Shown here: piece after piece, positions 37,469 to 45,868 of the stretch
Position numbering within the stretch: the stretch's first letter is position 1
Layout: each line of letters starts with the position of its first letter
Assembly (NCBI RefSeq): GCF_023223645.1
Contig: NZ_JALKBY010000001.1
Coordinates: 124,001-188,000, forward strand
Source: Natroniella sulfidigena
Lineage (GTDB): Bacteria > Bacillota > Halanaerobiia > Halobacteroidales > Halobacteroidaceae
DNA: 64,000 nucleotides
Direction of reading: 5' to 3'
The notes under the pieces: model-generated
What the model saw: the letters and a program-made list of their open reading frames with translations, nothing else
Told to the model about the DNA's origin: nothing
The model's database searches: none
Position numbers and translations under genes: made by a program

Positions 37469-38143
37469 ATGTATGTAATTATTGCTGGTGGTGGTGTAGT
37501 TGGACGTAATTTAGCTAAACAATTAGTAGAAAAGCATGATGTGGTAGTAATTGATCTGGATGAAGGAGTCTGCGAACGGATCTATTCAGAGTATGGTGCA
37601 GTCAGCATTCTTGGTAATGCAACCAATATAAATGTTTTAAAGGAAGCAGGGATTGAAAGATGTGATGTAGCTGTCAGTGTGATGAGAAGTGATGCTGATA
37701 ATTTAGCTTTCTGTTTATTGGCTAAAAATTTTGATGTAGAACAGATTATGGTTAGGATGAGAGAACCTGACTATGAAAGTGCCTATAGATTAGCTGGTGC
37801 AACGACTGTTTCAGGAGTAATTGATTTAATGGTTGAAGAGTTTGTGCTTGATATTGAGCAACCAGATGTAAGAAAGTTGGTTTCCTTAAGTGGGGGAAAA
37901 GCAGAGATTTCGATCTTAACGATTCCCGAAGGGGCCAAGCATGCTGGAGAGACTATCTCTGAGATTGTTCAGGGAAGTGATTTTCCAGATCGCTGTTTAA
38001 TTGCTGGAGTCTTTGATATAAAGGAGGATAAATTAATTATTCCGCATGGTTATACAGTAGTTGATGAGATGAACCAGGTATTTTTGGTTGGAACTGCTGA
38101 TAGAATTACGGAAGCTGCGAAAGCATTGACTAAAATGAAATAA
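37469..38143 (+). CDS. trkA: TrkA/KtrA-type potassium channel regulatory subunit
   Basis: The protein is 224 residues. The RCK-N domain has IIAGGGVVGRNLAKQL and VIDLDEG (NAD(H)/ATP site). An RCK-C domain (TrkA-C) follows from about 140, with AGVFDIKEDKLIIPHG. Two copies dimerise into the gating ring. A single TrkA-type gene next to two channel genes suggests both channels share it. Start ATG 37469; the in-frame ATG at 37454 lies before the SD. Confidence 0.95.
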   Translation: MYVIIAGGGVVGRNLAKQLVEKHDVVVIDLDEGVCERIYSEYGAVSILGNATNINVLKEAGIERCDVAVSVMRSDADNLAFCLLAKNFDVEQIMVRMREPDYESAYRLAGATTVSGVIDLMVEEFVLDIEQPDVRKLVSLSGGKAEISILTIPEGAKHAGETISEIVQGSDFPDRCLIAGVFDIKEDKLIIPHGYTVVDEMNQVFLVGTADRITEAAKALTKMK

Positions 38144-38152
38144 ATTAGCTGT

Positions 38153-38298
38153 GTTAGCTTAAGTCTAAGGTTGAGGAAATGGTTTTTATTACGAAGGGTT
38201 TTTATAAACCCGAAGGTAAGGCTAAGCCAATCGTTAAAATCATAAGGGCTTAGGTTTTACTTAAACTTAGACTTAGTCTTAAACTTAGGCCATATATC
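38153..38298 (+). repeat. Heptamer hairpin element (TTAAGTC/ACTTAAA variant)
   Basis: Left repeats TTAAGTCTAAGG and GGTAAGGCTAAG surround an inserted stretch with a small AGGGTTTTTATAAACCC hairpin. The core is AAAATCATAAGGGCT then TAGGTTTTAC. Right repeats ACTTAAACTTAGACTTAG follow. It ends ATATATCAATA, as at 5348. Confidence 0.75.
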
Positions 38299-38345
38299 AA
38301 TAAATTAGATCATAGGAAAATCCTATGATCTAATTTATTTTAAAG
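38299..38345 (+). terminator. Long hairpin terminator after the trk locus
   Basis: A perfect 19-bp stem (38299-38317 with 38321-38339), AAA loop, followed by TTTAAAGG. It separates the trk operon from the lipoprotein gene. Confidence 0.75.
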
Positions 38346-38424
38346 GAGAGTCGAGTAATTTGCAGAATTAGTTATTTAGAGACAATAATGATTTCTGGAT
38401 TCAGTCATCTAGGAGGAGATGAAA

Positions 38425-40107
38425 TTGAGAAAATATATTGGATTGCTAGTTTTGCTGTTGCTATTAACAGGGTGCAGAACAGAAGAAGCCGATTTAAATG
38501 AAACTCGAAGTTATGAGGAAGATATTAATCTAATAACTGAATTTGAGGAATTTAAGGCTGAACTCAAGACGGTTGAGAGTAAAGAAGAGGAAGAGTTAAT
38601 TGATGAGTTAGTAGCTGAGGTAGAGTTTCCTTTAATTAAAGAAGATAAGGTGGTCTTTATTTATCAAGGGGACAGTGACGATCAGGTCTATTTTGTCAGT
38701 GATTTGACTGCATGGGAGAAAGAAAAGATGGAACAAGTAGCTGATACGTCTTTGTTTTATCATCAAATCAAGGTAGATACTGAAGCTAGATTTGATTATC
38801 AGTTTGTAGTTAATGATCAATTTAAAGTTGACCCCTTACAAACAGAGCAGGTACCTAGCCTTGAGTTTGGGTTGAATAGCCAACTGAGAATGCCTGCCTA
38901 TCAAGCTAAGGGTTATTGGCAAGAGAGTGAAAATGTTGAAGCGGGAGAGCTGATAGCTAAAGAGGTTGCAGGTAGAGAATTAACAATTTATTTACCACCT
39001 AATTATGAAGAAGAAAAAGAATATCCTGTTTTGTATTTTATAGATGGAGATCACTATTTAGAGTTAGGGCAAGTTCAAGATACTTTAAATAACTTAATTG
39101 CTCACAATGAAATTGAAGAGGCTATCGCTGTCTTTATTGACTCTTCTAATCCTTATTTTGAGTATTTAGGAGAAGATCAAAATAACTTTTTAGAGCTAAT
39201 TAGTGGAGAGGTTATCCCTTATGTCGATCATAATTATTCAACACTAGCTCAACCAACAGCGAGAACTGTTGTAGCCTATGATCAAGGTGCTACGCCGGCT
39301 GCGTTATTAGTTTTAGATCAGGGGGTAGCTCAGAATTTGATTACTCAATCAGGATATTATACACCACATGTTTTCGCAGCTTTAGAAGGAGAGCTAGCAG
39401 AAGATTTACAGGTATATCTTGATTGGGGTAAGTTGGATCTAATTGACAATCAAGCGTTAGGTTTAAAATTTGTTCATGAGTTAAAGCAGCAGGAGCTTGA
39501 TTATCAAGTTCAAATTCATGCTGATGGTCATCAATGGGCCAACTGGCGAGAAAACTTAAGTTCTGCTTTGCAGTATATTTTAGGGGGTAGAAGTTTTAAC
39601 GGAATGGAGAGTCTAGTGCTTGCTGATGACTTTAGTGGTAAGTACCCTAATTATTTCTCAGTAGGTGAGAATAATCAGCTAGTTGCCAAAAGAAAGGAAG
39701 AAAGATATCAATTAGAATTTAGAGAGGATAGTTTTGTTAAGTTAACAGACTATCAATTTAAGGACTTTGCTATTCAACTCGAAATTGAGGATAGCAATCA
39801 AGTTGGTTTTGGATTATTGATGGGCCAACAAAGTGGTTATACTTTATTTTTTGATCTTGAAGCTGATAAGATCTATTTAGTGAGGGATTATGAAATTTTA
39901 TATCAGGAGAGTCTATCAGATAGCGAAGAGATTAAGAAGGTTAAAGTAGTAGCTGAAGCTGATAAGTTATTGGTTTATCTTAATCAAAAATTAGTAGCTG
40001 AGGTTCCAGTCAGTTTAGAAAATAGTAAGCAGCTTGCTATTTTAGGTAAGCAAGGAAGTGAGTTAATGATTGATCAGATCTTAATTGAAGAAAAGCTACG
40101 TAATTAG
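38425..40107 (+). CDS. Esterase-like lipoprotein with altered nucleophile position
   Basis: The protein is about 560 residues with a lipoprotein signal (LLLLTGC, lipid Cys about 17). A region at about 70-145 resembles an E-set/glycogen-binding domain (VVFIYQGDSDDQVYFVSDLTAW). An alpha/beta-hydrolase of the enterochelin-esterase type follows (PVLYFIDGDHYLE, late HADGHQWANWREN with the expected His). A concanavalin-like C-terminal domain begins near 400 (DDFSGKYPNYFSV). At the nucleophile elbow, where the family has G-x-S-x-G, this protein reads VAYDQGA, with Asp instead of Ser. It may be inactive or use Asp. TTG 38425 suits the AGGAGG site better than ATG 38419. Confidence 0.8.
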   Translation: MRKYIGLLVLLLLLTGCRTEEADLNETRSYEEDINLITEFEEFKAELKTVESKEEEELIDELVAEVEFPLIKEDKVVFIYQGDSDDQVYFVSDLTAWEKEKMEQVADTSLFYHQIKVDTEARFDYQFVVNDQFKVDPLQTEQVPSLEFGLNSQLRMPAYQAKGYWQESENVEAGELIAKEVAGRELTIYLPPNYEEEKEYPVLYFIDGDHYLELGQVQDTLNNLIAHNEIEEAIAVFIDSSNPYFEYLGEDQNNFLELISGEVIPYVDHNYSTLAQPTARTVVAYDQGATPAALLVLDQGVAQNLITQSGYYTPHVFAALEGELAEDLQVYLDWGKLDLIDNQALGLKFVHELKQQELDYQVQIHADGHQWANWRENLSSALQYILGGRSFNGMESLVLADDFSGKYPNYFSVGENNQLVAKRKEERYQLEFREDSFVKLTDYQFKDFAIQLEIEDSNQVGFGLLMGQQSGYTLFFDLEADKIYLVRDYEILYQESLSDSEEIKKVKVVAEADKLLVYLNQKLVAEVPVSLENSKQLAILGKQGSELMIDQILIEEKLRN

Positions 40108-40619
40108 GTTGGTTGATTGATTGTTAATAATTTTGCTGAAATGTCGGCTGTATAAATAAATTCTGCTCTAAATTGACCTTGATACTCTGTAAATGGAATT
40201 GTATAGGCGATCTCTTTCAGCTTGGCCCAAAATTCTTGGTTGACAATATATTCTTCATTGATTTTTAAGATAGTGTCAGCAATTAAATGAGGGAAAGCAT
40301 ACAACTTAGTCAGATCTAAGCAGTTAACCTTGACTGTAATATAGACTTCTTCGAGAATGGGTTGGCCCCAAAAATAAATACCGACTGGGCGCTGTATTTT
40401 TTGATCGATAAAGTTGGTTGTATTACGTGGTTTGGCAACTTTGAGCCCTTCTTGCTTGATTGCATTTAGAGCTTCAGTAATTAGTTCTGGTTTATCTTCT
40501 TTAATAAAATGATACAGTTTAGTAGGAACTAACTCTGAGTTGGGTTGTTGATGATATAGACTTTCTAATTCTAATAATTTCTGTTCTTGCTCAATTAATG
40601 ATAATTCTTTTTTTTTCAA
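40104..40619 (-). CDS. Hypothetical protein, reverse strand
   Basis: This protein of about 171 residues is not recognised. It starts with a charged coiled-coil-like stretch (KKKELSLIEQEQKLLELE) followed by a mixed alpha/beta region with VGIYFWGQPILEEVYITVKVN. An AAAGGAGG site precedes TTG 40619; the GTG at 40628 overlaps that site. It is convergent with the lipoprotein gene, sharing a TTAG at the stops, and divergent from nadD. No signal peptide or membrane segment is visible. Confidence 0.7.
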   Translation of the reverse strand: MKKKELSLIEQEQKLLELESLYHQQPNSELVPTKLYHFIKEDKPELITEALNAIKQEGLKVAKPRNTTNFIDQKIQRPVGIYFWGQPILEEVYITVKVNCLDLTKLYAFPHLIADTILKINEEYIVNQEFWAKLKEIAYTIPFTEYQGQFRAEFIYTADISAKLLTINQPT

Positions 40620-40769
40620 TTTCTGCACCTCCTTTAACTAAATTTTATCCAAATTAATAAAAAATATTAGTTTTTAAAATTAAATTAGTTGATTTTACTT
40701 GAGAGAAGAGAGTTCATATTATAACATAGTAATTGAGTTCTAAAATAAAAGTAGGAGTTGAATTTATTA

Positions 40770-41381
40770 ATGAGTGAAACTAGGCGAGCTATTGGGATTA
40801 TGGGAGGAACTTTTGATCCTATTCATTATGGACATCTGTTGACTGCTGAATGTGCAGCTTATCAATATAATCTAGATGAAGTAATCTTTGTTCCCTCAGG
40901 GAGTCCGCCTCATAAGACTGATCAAAAAATTACTGCTGCTCAAAAGAGATATGCTATGGCTTTGCTGGCTACTATCGGGAATCCTAAATTTAATGTATCT
41001 AGAATTGAAATTGACCGAGAAGGATTATCTTATACAATAGATACTATTAGAGCTTTTAAGGAATTATCTCCTCAGACGAAGATCTATTTTATCACAGGAG
41101 CTGATGCTATTTTGGAGATATTCACTTGGAAGAATCCAGAGGGATTATTAAAAGAAGCGAATTTTATTGCAGCTAGTCGTCCAGGTTATTCCTTAGATAA
41201 ACTAGACAGGGAGCTGTATGATGATTATCGTAATAGGATACACATTTTAAAGATACCAGGGTTAGCTATTTCCTCAACAGGTATTAGGAGGAGAATCAAA
41301 GAGGGTCGTCCAATTAAATATCAATTACCAGAAGAAGTAGAAAGTTATATTAGGAAGTATAATCTATATAAATACCTTTAA
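40770..41381 (+). CDS. nadD: Nicotinate-nucleotide adenylyltransferase
   Basis: The protein is 203 residues. IGIMGGTFDPIHYGHLLTAE carries the nucleotidyltransferase HxGH motif (HYGH), and ISSTGIRRRIKEGRPI carries the ISST motif. It makes nicotinic acid adenine dinucleotide. Start ATG 40770, about 12 bp after TAGGAG. In Firmicutes nadD-yqeK-LCP-rsfS usually form a cluster; here the DEAD-box gene is inserted between nadD and yqeK. Confidence 0.95.
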   Translation: MSETRRAIGIMGGTFDPIHYGHLLTAECAAYQYNLDEVIFVPSGSPPHKTDQKITAAQKRYAMALLATIGNPKFNVSRIEIDREGLSYTIDTIRAFKELSPQTKIYFITGADAILEIFTWKNPEGLLKEANFIAASRPGYSLDKLDRELYDDYRNRIHILKIPGLAISSTGIRRRIKEGRPIKYQLPEEVESYIRKYNLYKYL

Positions 41382-41621
41382 AAACTTGCAAATTGAGTTA
41401 TTATCTGGTACCATAAAGGTTAGTGGGCATTTTTAGCATCTTTTTGGTGTGGATTTGCGTTGTTGTTTGATTCCACCAAAGTGTTAAGGATGTCTTATTA
41501 TTTTAGTAATGTAATAAATTAGATTGTAATCTGCTTGCAGAATAATAAGTATTTATTATCTGAATTATATACATACTATATAGTAAAGGAATTAATTTAT
41601 TTAGGGAGAGTGAAAATTAGA
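41382..41621 (+). promoter_or_regulatory. Long leader of the DEAD-box helicase gene
   Basis: A possible promoter is TTGCAA (41386-41391), 17 bp, TACCAT (41409-41414). The roughly 200-nt leader has an inverted repeat TTTGGTGTGGA ... TCCACCAAA around 41444-41481. Long structured leaders are common for cold-induced helicases, but this is inference. Confidence 0.4.
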
Positions 41622-43208
41622 ATGAAAACAAAGAAATTTGAAGAATTGAATTTGTCAACTGAAATTAAGAAAGCAGTTGAAGCTATGGGTTTTGAAGAAG
41701 CTACACCAATTCAAACTCAATCGATTCCTTATATCTTGCAAGGAAGAGATGTGATCGGACAAGCTCAGACTGGTACAGGTAAGACGGCTGCATTTGGAAT
41801 TCCAACTTTAGAAATGGTAAATCCTAAGGATAAAGATGTGCAATCATTAGTTGTATGTCCAACAAGGGAGTTAGCTATTCAAGTAGCTGAAGAACTAAAA
41901 CGACTTTCAAAATATAAAAATCGGATTAATATCTTACCTATCTATGGAGGTCAATCTATTAAGCGACAAATTAAAGCTTTAAATAAAGGGGTTCAAGTTA
42001 TCATTGGTACTCCAGGAAGATTGATGGATCATATGCGACGTGGAACTTTAAGGTTAGATAATTTGAAGATGGTTATTTTGGATGAAGCTGATGAAATGTT
42101 AAATATGGGTTTTAGAGATGATATAGAGAAGATTTTACAGGGAGTCAAGGGAAAAAGACAGACAATTTTATTTTCTGCGACCATGCCTAAATCTATCTTG
42201 AATTTGAGTAAGAAATACCAAAAAAATGCTGAGATAATTAAGGTAGTACGTCAAAAATTAACAGTGCCTAATATTGAACAAGCTTATTTTGAGGTTAAAA
42301 GAAGAAATAAGTTAGAGGTTTTATCGAGACTGGTTGATATGTATAACCCAAAGTTATCTTTAGTCTTTTGTAATACAAGAAGGCAAGTAGATGAATTAGT
42401 AATTCAACTTCAAGCTAGAGGTTACTTTGTAGATGGTTTACATGGAGGAATGAAACAACCGCAAAGAGATCGAGTGATGAATAAGTTTAAAAATGGGACT
42501 GTAGAAATTTTAGTAGCTACAGATGTAGCAGCTCGAGGGATTGATATTGATGATATTGAGATGGTATTTAATTATGATGTTCCTCAAGATATAGAGTATT
42601 ATGTCCATAGAATTGGCCGAACAGGACGTGCAGGTAGAAAAGGGCGTGCTTTTACCTTAGTAGTAGGTAAAGAAATTTATAAAGTGAAGGATATTGAGAA
42701 GTATACGAAGACAAAAATTAAAAGAAAGAAAGTTCCTTCAGCTAGTGATGTAGAAGAGATTAAAATGAATCTAATGCTAGAGGATGTAATAGATACTTTA
42801 GATCAGGAGAATCTAACAAAGTATGTTAAAGCTATTGAAAAGATAAATGAAGAAGACTATACATCTTTAGATATAGCAGCAGCTTTATTAAAAATGATGT
42901 CAGAAGATGATTTGGCCCAACAAGATACAAAGTTAGAAAATCAGTTTGGGAATACAGGAGCAGAACCAGGGATGGTCAGATTATTTATAAATGTAGGTAA
43001 GAAACAAAATATTAGCCCTGGAGATATAGTAGGAGCGATTGCTGGAGAAACAGGTCTTTCTGGAAATTTAATTGGACTGATTGATATTTATGACAGATAT
43101 ACTTTTGTAGAGGTACCTCGTGATAATGCTCAAGAGGTGCTGCAGATTATGAAGAATAATACGATTAAAGGGAAAAATATAAGTATGGAACCAGCTAATC
43201 CTAAGTAA
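41622..43208 (+). CDS. DEAD-box RNA helicase (CshA/DeaD type) with DbpA-like RNA-binding domain
   Basis: The protein is 528 residues. Q motif FEELNLSTEIKKAVEAMGF, motif I AQTGTGKT, motif II DEAD (VILDEADEMLNMGF), motif III SAT, motif VI HRIGRTGRAGRKG. The C-terminal ~75 residues (MVRLFINVGKKQNISPGDIVG to VEVPRD) form a DbpA/CsdA-type RRM. It is likely a ribosome assembly or RNA decay helicase. Start ATG 41622 follows GGGAGAGTG; upstream in-frame starts lack an SD. Confidence 0.93.
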   Translation: MKTKKFEELNLSTEIKKAVEAMGFEEATPIQTQSIPYILQGRDVIGQAQTGTGKTAAFGIPTLEMVNPKDKDVQSLVVCPTRELAIQVAEELKRLSKYKNRINILPIYGGQSIKRQIKALNKGVQVIIGTPGRLMDHMRRGTLRLDNLKMVILDEADEMLNMGFRDDIEKILQGVKGKRQTILFSATMPKSILNLSKKYQKNAEIIKVVRQKLTVPNIEQAYFEVKRRNKLEVLSRLVDMYNPKLSLVFCNTRRQVDELVIQLQARGYFVDGLHGGMKQPQRDRVMNKFKNGTVEILVATDVAARGIDIDDIEMVFNYDVPQDIEYYVHRIGRTGRAGRKGRAFTLVVGKEIYKVKDIEKYTKTKIKRKKVPSASDVEEIKMNLMLEDVIDTLDQENLTKYVKAIEKINEEDYTSLDIAAALLKMMSEDDLAQQDTKLENQFGNTGAEPGMVRLFINVGKKQNISPGDIVGAIAGETGLSGNLIGLIDIYDRYTFVEVPRDNAQEVLQIMKNNTIKGKNISMEPANPK

Positions 43209-43237
43209 GGTGCTGAAACATTAGTAATTAGTTGATA

Positions 43238-43268
43238 ATTAAAGTGGGCATATGTCCACTTTTTAATT
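43238..43268 (+). terminator. Terminator-like hairpin after the helicase gene
   Basis: AAAGTGG pairs with CCACTTT around GCATATGT, then TTAATT. Confidence 0.65.
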
Positions 43269-43292
43269 ATATAATTAAGCTTTATTACAAAT

Positions 43293-43438
43293 TATGTGGC
43301 ACTTTCGTGCCACAGTAATAAGTTATCAGTAATCAGTCGTCAGTAAAACCATAAGGTTAAGTTCTTTAAGAGTTCTTGAATTAAATGGTTTTGAACTTGC
43401 TGATTACTGGTTACTGATTTCTGATAACTATTGATATA
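43293..43438 (+). repeat. Heptamer hairpin element (TCAGTAA/TTACTGA variant), second copy
   Basis: The left-end hairpin is TGTGGCAC / GTGCCACA (43295-43314). The left arm is ATCAGTA-like repeats, the core has CCATAAGGTTAAG and TTAAATGGTTTTGA, the right arm is TTACTGA-like repeats, and the end is TTGATATA fused to the SD AGGAGG of yqeK. It is very similar to 24985-25121. Confidence 0.92.
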
Positions 43439-43450
43439 GGAGGCGTCCAA

Positions 43451-44011
43451 GTGCTAACAGAAGAAGAGGCAATAGATAAGTTAGCTACGCTGGTTGATCA
43501 AGATCGATTACAACATAGCTTAGGGGTTCGAGATACAGCTATCAAACTAGCTAAAAAGTATAATTGTGATCCTGAACAAGCAAAGTGGGCCGGTCTGATT
43601 CATGATTGCGCTAAAGGATTATCCAGTAATAACCTATTGAAAAAGGCAGAGCAATTTGGTATAGTGATAGATGATGTTTCTAGGCAGATACCGGAGCTAT
43701 TGCATGCTCCTGTAGGAGCAGAGTTGGCTAGAAGGGAGTTTGGAATTGAAGACGAAGCTATTTTAAATGCAATTTCTATTCATACCTTAGGAAGCGAAGA
43801 TATGAGTCAGTTGGCCAAGATTATATTCTTAGCTGACTATATCGAACCTAATCGAACTTGTCAAGCAATAAGAAAATTAAGAAAGCTAGTAGAAGATAAA
43901 AATTTGGATCAACTAGTGAGGATAGCTTGTGAAAATACAATCAGATATAACTTAGAGACTGGGAAAATAGTCCATCCTCAAACTATTAAGACCAGAAACT
44001 CTTTACTCTAG
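43451..44011 (+). CDS. yqeK: HD-domain YqeK, Ap4A-type diadenosine hydrolase
   Basis: The protein is 186 residues starting at GTG 43451. HD metal site: QHSLGVRDTA (His) and GLIHDCAKG (His-Asp), later LLHAPVGAELA and ISIHTLG. YqeK proteins hydrolyse symmetrical dinucleoside tetraphosphates. The SD AGGAGG is directly after a heptamer element, so that element is in the 5' leader. Confidence 0.93.
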   Translation: MLTEEEAIDKLATLVDQDRLQHSLGVRDTAIKLAKKYNCDPEQAKWAGLIHDCAKGLSSNNLLKKAEQFGIVIDDVSRQIPELLHAPVGAELARREFGIEDEAILNAISIHTLGSEDMSQLAKIIFLADYIEPNRTCQAIRKLRKLVEDKNLDQLVRIACENTIRYNLETGKIVHPQTIKTRNSLL

Positions 44012-44025
44012 AGAGGAGTGGAATT

Positions 44026-45213
44026 ATGCCCCGCAAGAATAGGTGGACAAGTTACTTTCTTGTAGTAGTTGCAATTTTATTAATTGGTGGGGTTAATTTA
44101 GTTACTTTTCATTATCTTGACTGGGAGCGTGGCTTAAATAATATAGAAGATGAAGATAAAACAGAAGTTGGAATTGATGCTGAAGAATTAGAAGAACGAA
44201 TTAATATTTTGGTATTAGGGATTGATGCTGAAGCAGATGAGAATAAGCGTTCTGATACACTATTATTGGTTAGTCTTGATCTAACAACTAATGAGGTTGG
44301 AGTAATCTCGATTCCTAGAGATACCAGAGTGAAATTGGCCGATCGGGATAGTTATCATAAGATTAATGCAGCATATGCTTATGGTGGGGTTGACTTAACT
44401 AGGCAGACTGTTGAGGAATTCTTGGATATTTCAATTGATCATTATTTGAAGGCTGATTATCAAGGTTTCATTGATGTAGTGGATGCTTTAGGTGGAGTAG
44501 AGTTAGATATTGAAGAAGATCTTTATTATGTAGACCGAGCGGATGATCTATATATTGATCTAAAAGCTGGAACTAGAAAATTAGATGGAGAAGATGCTTT
44601 AAAGTATGTTAGATTTCGCGATAGTCAGCTAGGAGATATAGGTCGTGTACAACGTCAGCAAGAATTTTTGCGAGCAACAGTTGATCAATTGCTGAATCCA
44701 CAGACTATTTTTAGATTGCCAGGATTGATCAGAGAGGTAAATGATGCTGTAATGACCGATTTGAAGTTAACTGATAAGATGCAATTAACTGGTATTGCTA
44801 ACCAGTTCAGCTTAGAACAGGTTCAGATGGAATTATTGCCTGGGATTCCTGATTATATTTCAGGGATCAGTTATTGGGTTCCGTTAGAACGAGAAATTGA
44901 ATTATTGGTTGATGCTATGTTTAATAAAAGAAATTATTTCAATAACCAGGAGTTAGATTTAGTTATTATGAATGGTAATGGAGAGGTTGGTCGAGCTCAA
45001 AAGGTAGCAGAATTGTTATCAGTTCAAGGTTATAATATTCAAGGTGTTAGGAATGCTGATCGGTTTGATTATTCTCAAACTGCAATTCTTTCACCTAACA
45101 AGGAAGTAGAAGAGATAGAAGAATTAGCTAATTATTTAGATGGAGAATTATTAGTTGAAGATGAAATTTCTACTGTAAAAGTGATTGTTGGGAAAAGTAC
45201 AAATTTTCACTAA
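44026..45213 (+). CDS. LytR-CpsA-Psr (LCP) family glycopolymer ligase with LytR_C domain
   Basis: The protein is 395 residues. N-terminal membrane anchor (about 9-30), LCP domain with NILVLGIDAEADENKRSDT, SIPRDTRVKL, HKINAAYAYGG and KYVRFRDSQLGDIGRVQRQQ (the Arg and Asp residues that bind pyrophosphate), and a C-terminal LytR_C domain from about 300 (LDLVIMNGNGEVGRAQKVA). It attaches undecaprenyl-linked polymers to the wall. It lies 14 bp after yqeK. Confidence 0.93.
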   Translation: MPRKNRWTSYFLVVVAILLIGGVNLVTFHYLDWERGLNNIEDEDKTEVGIDAEELEERINILVLGIDAEADENKRSDTLLLVSLDLTTNEVGVISIPRDTRVKLADRDSYHKINAAYAYGGVDLTRQTVEEFLDISIDHYLKADYQGFIDVVDALGGVELDIEEDLYYVDRADDLYIDLKAGTRKLDGEDALKYVRFRDSQLGDIGRVQRQQEFLRATVDQLLNPQTIFRLPGLIREVNDAVMTDLKLTDKMQLTGIANQFSLEQVQMELLPGIPDYISGISYWVPLEREIELLVDAMFNKRNYFNNQELDLVIMNGNGEVGRAQKVAELLSVQGYNIQGVRNADRFDYSQTAILSPNKEVEEIEELANYLDGELLVEDEISTVKVIVGKSTNFH

Positions 45214-45297
45214 AAAAAGGTTTTTTTAGCTTCGATCTAGAATAATTATAAGTAAGGTTCAAGATAATATAGTTAAGAGTAGGGGGTTATAAGGTTA

Positions 45298-45648
45298 ATG
45301 GAAAGAGATGTTGAGAAGGTTGCCAAAGAGATTGCTAAAGCTGCTGATGATAAAAAAGCTGAAGATATAAGAATTTTGAATGTAAAAGGTATCTCTATTT
45401 TGGCCGATTATTTTATAATCTGTAGCGGTACTTCAGATACTCAAGTACAAGCAATTGCTAATTCAATTGAGCATATTTTAGAAGAACAAGAGATTTATGT
45501 TAAAAATAAAGAAGGTATTGATATTGGAAATTGGGTTGTATTAGATTATGCAGATGTAATTGTACACGTATTTCATCAAGAACAGAGAGAATATTATAAG
45601 TTAGAGAAATTATGGGGTGACGCTAAAGAATTAGAATGGCAAGCATGA
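45298..45648 (+). CDS. rsfS: Ribosome silencing factor RsfS
   Basis: The protein is 116 residues. DIRILNVKGISILADYFIIC, GTSDTQVQAIA and VVLDYADVIVHVFHQEQREYY are typical of RsfS/Iojap. It binds L14 and blocks subunit joining during starvation. An AGGGGG site precedes ATG 45298. Confidence 0.95.
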   Translation: MERDVEKVAKEIAKAADDKKAEDIRILNVKGISILADYFIICSGTSDTQVQAIANSIEHILEEQEIYVKNKEGIDIGNWVVLDYADVIVHVFHQEQREYYKLEKLWGDAKELEWQA

Positions 45649-45682
45649 TCTGCCTTCTTTTATAATATTTATCATTTTAATC

Positions 45683-45711
45683 TTGACAAAAATTAATTCT
45701 TAATTTATAAT
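45683..45711 (+). promoter_or_regulatory. Consensus sigma-A promoter of the leuS leader
   Basis: Perfect TTGACA (45683-45688), 17-bp spacer, perfect TATAAT (45706-45711). Transcription should start near 45718, at the edge of an octamer repeat. Confidence 0.92.
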
Positions 45712-45714
45712 GTT

Positions 45715-45746
45715 GATAGTTGAATAGTTGAATAGTTGAATAGTTG
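45715..45746 (+). repeat. Octamer tandem repeat at the transcription start
   Basis: About four copies of GTTGAATA-type 8-mers in a row, lying just downstream of the leuS promoter. Confidence 0.85.
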
Positions 45747-45868
45747 TATAATGGCTATGATAAGGAGTAGTAAGCAGCAGCTGAACTCGCCTTGGAGCTA
45801 TATGAGTGAATTTATAGTAGCTTATACGGTTGACAGCCGTTATCTTGTTTTAGAGATGATATGAAACT

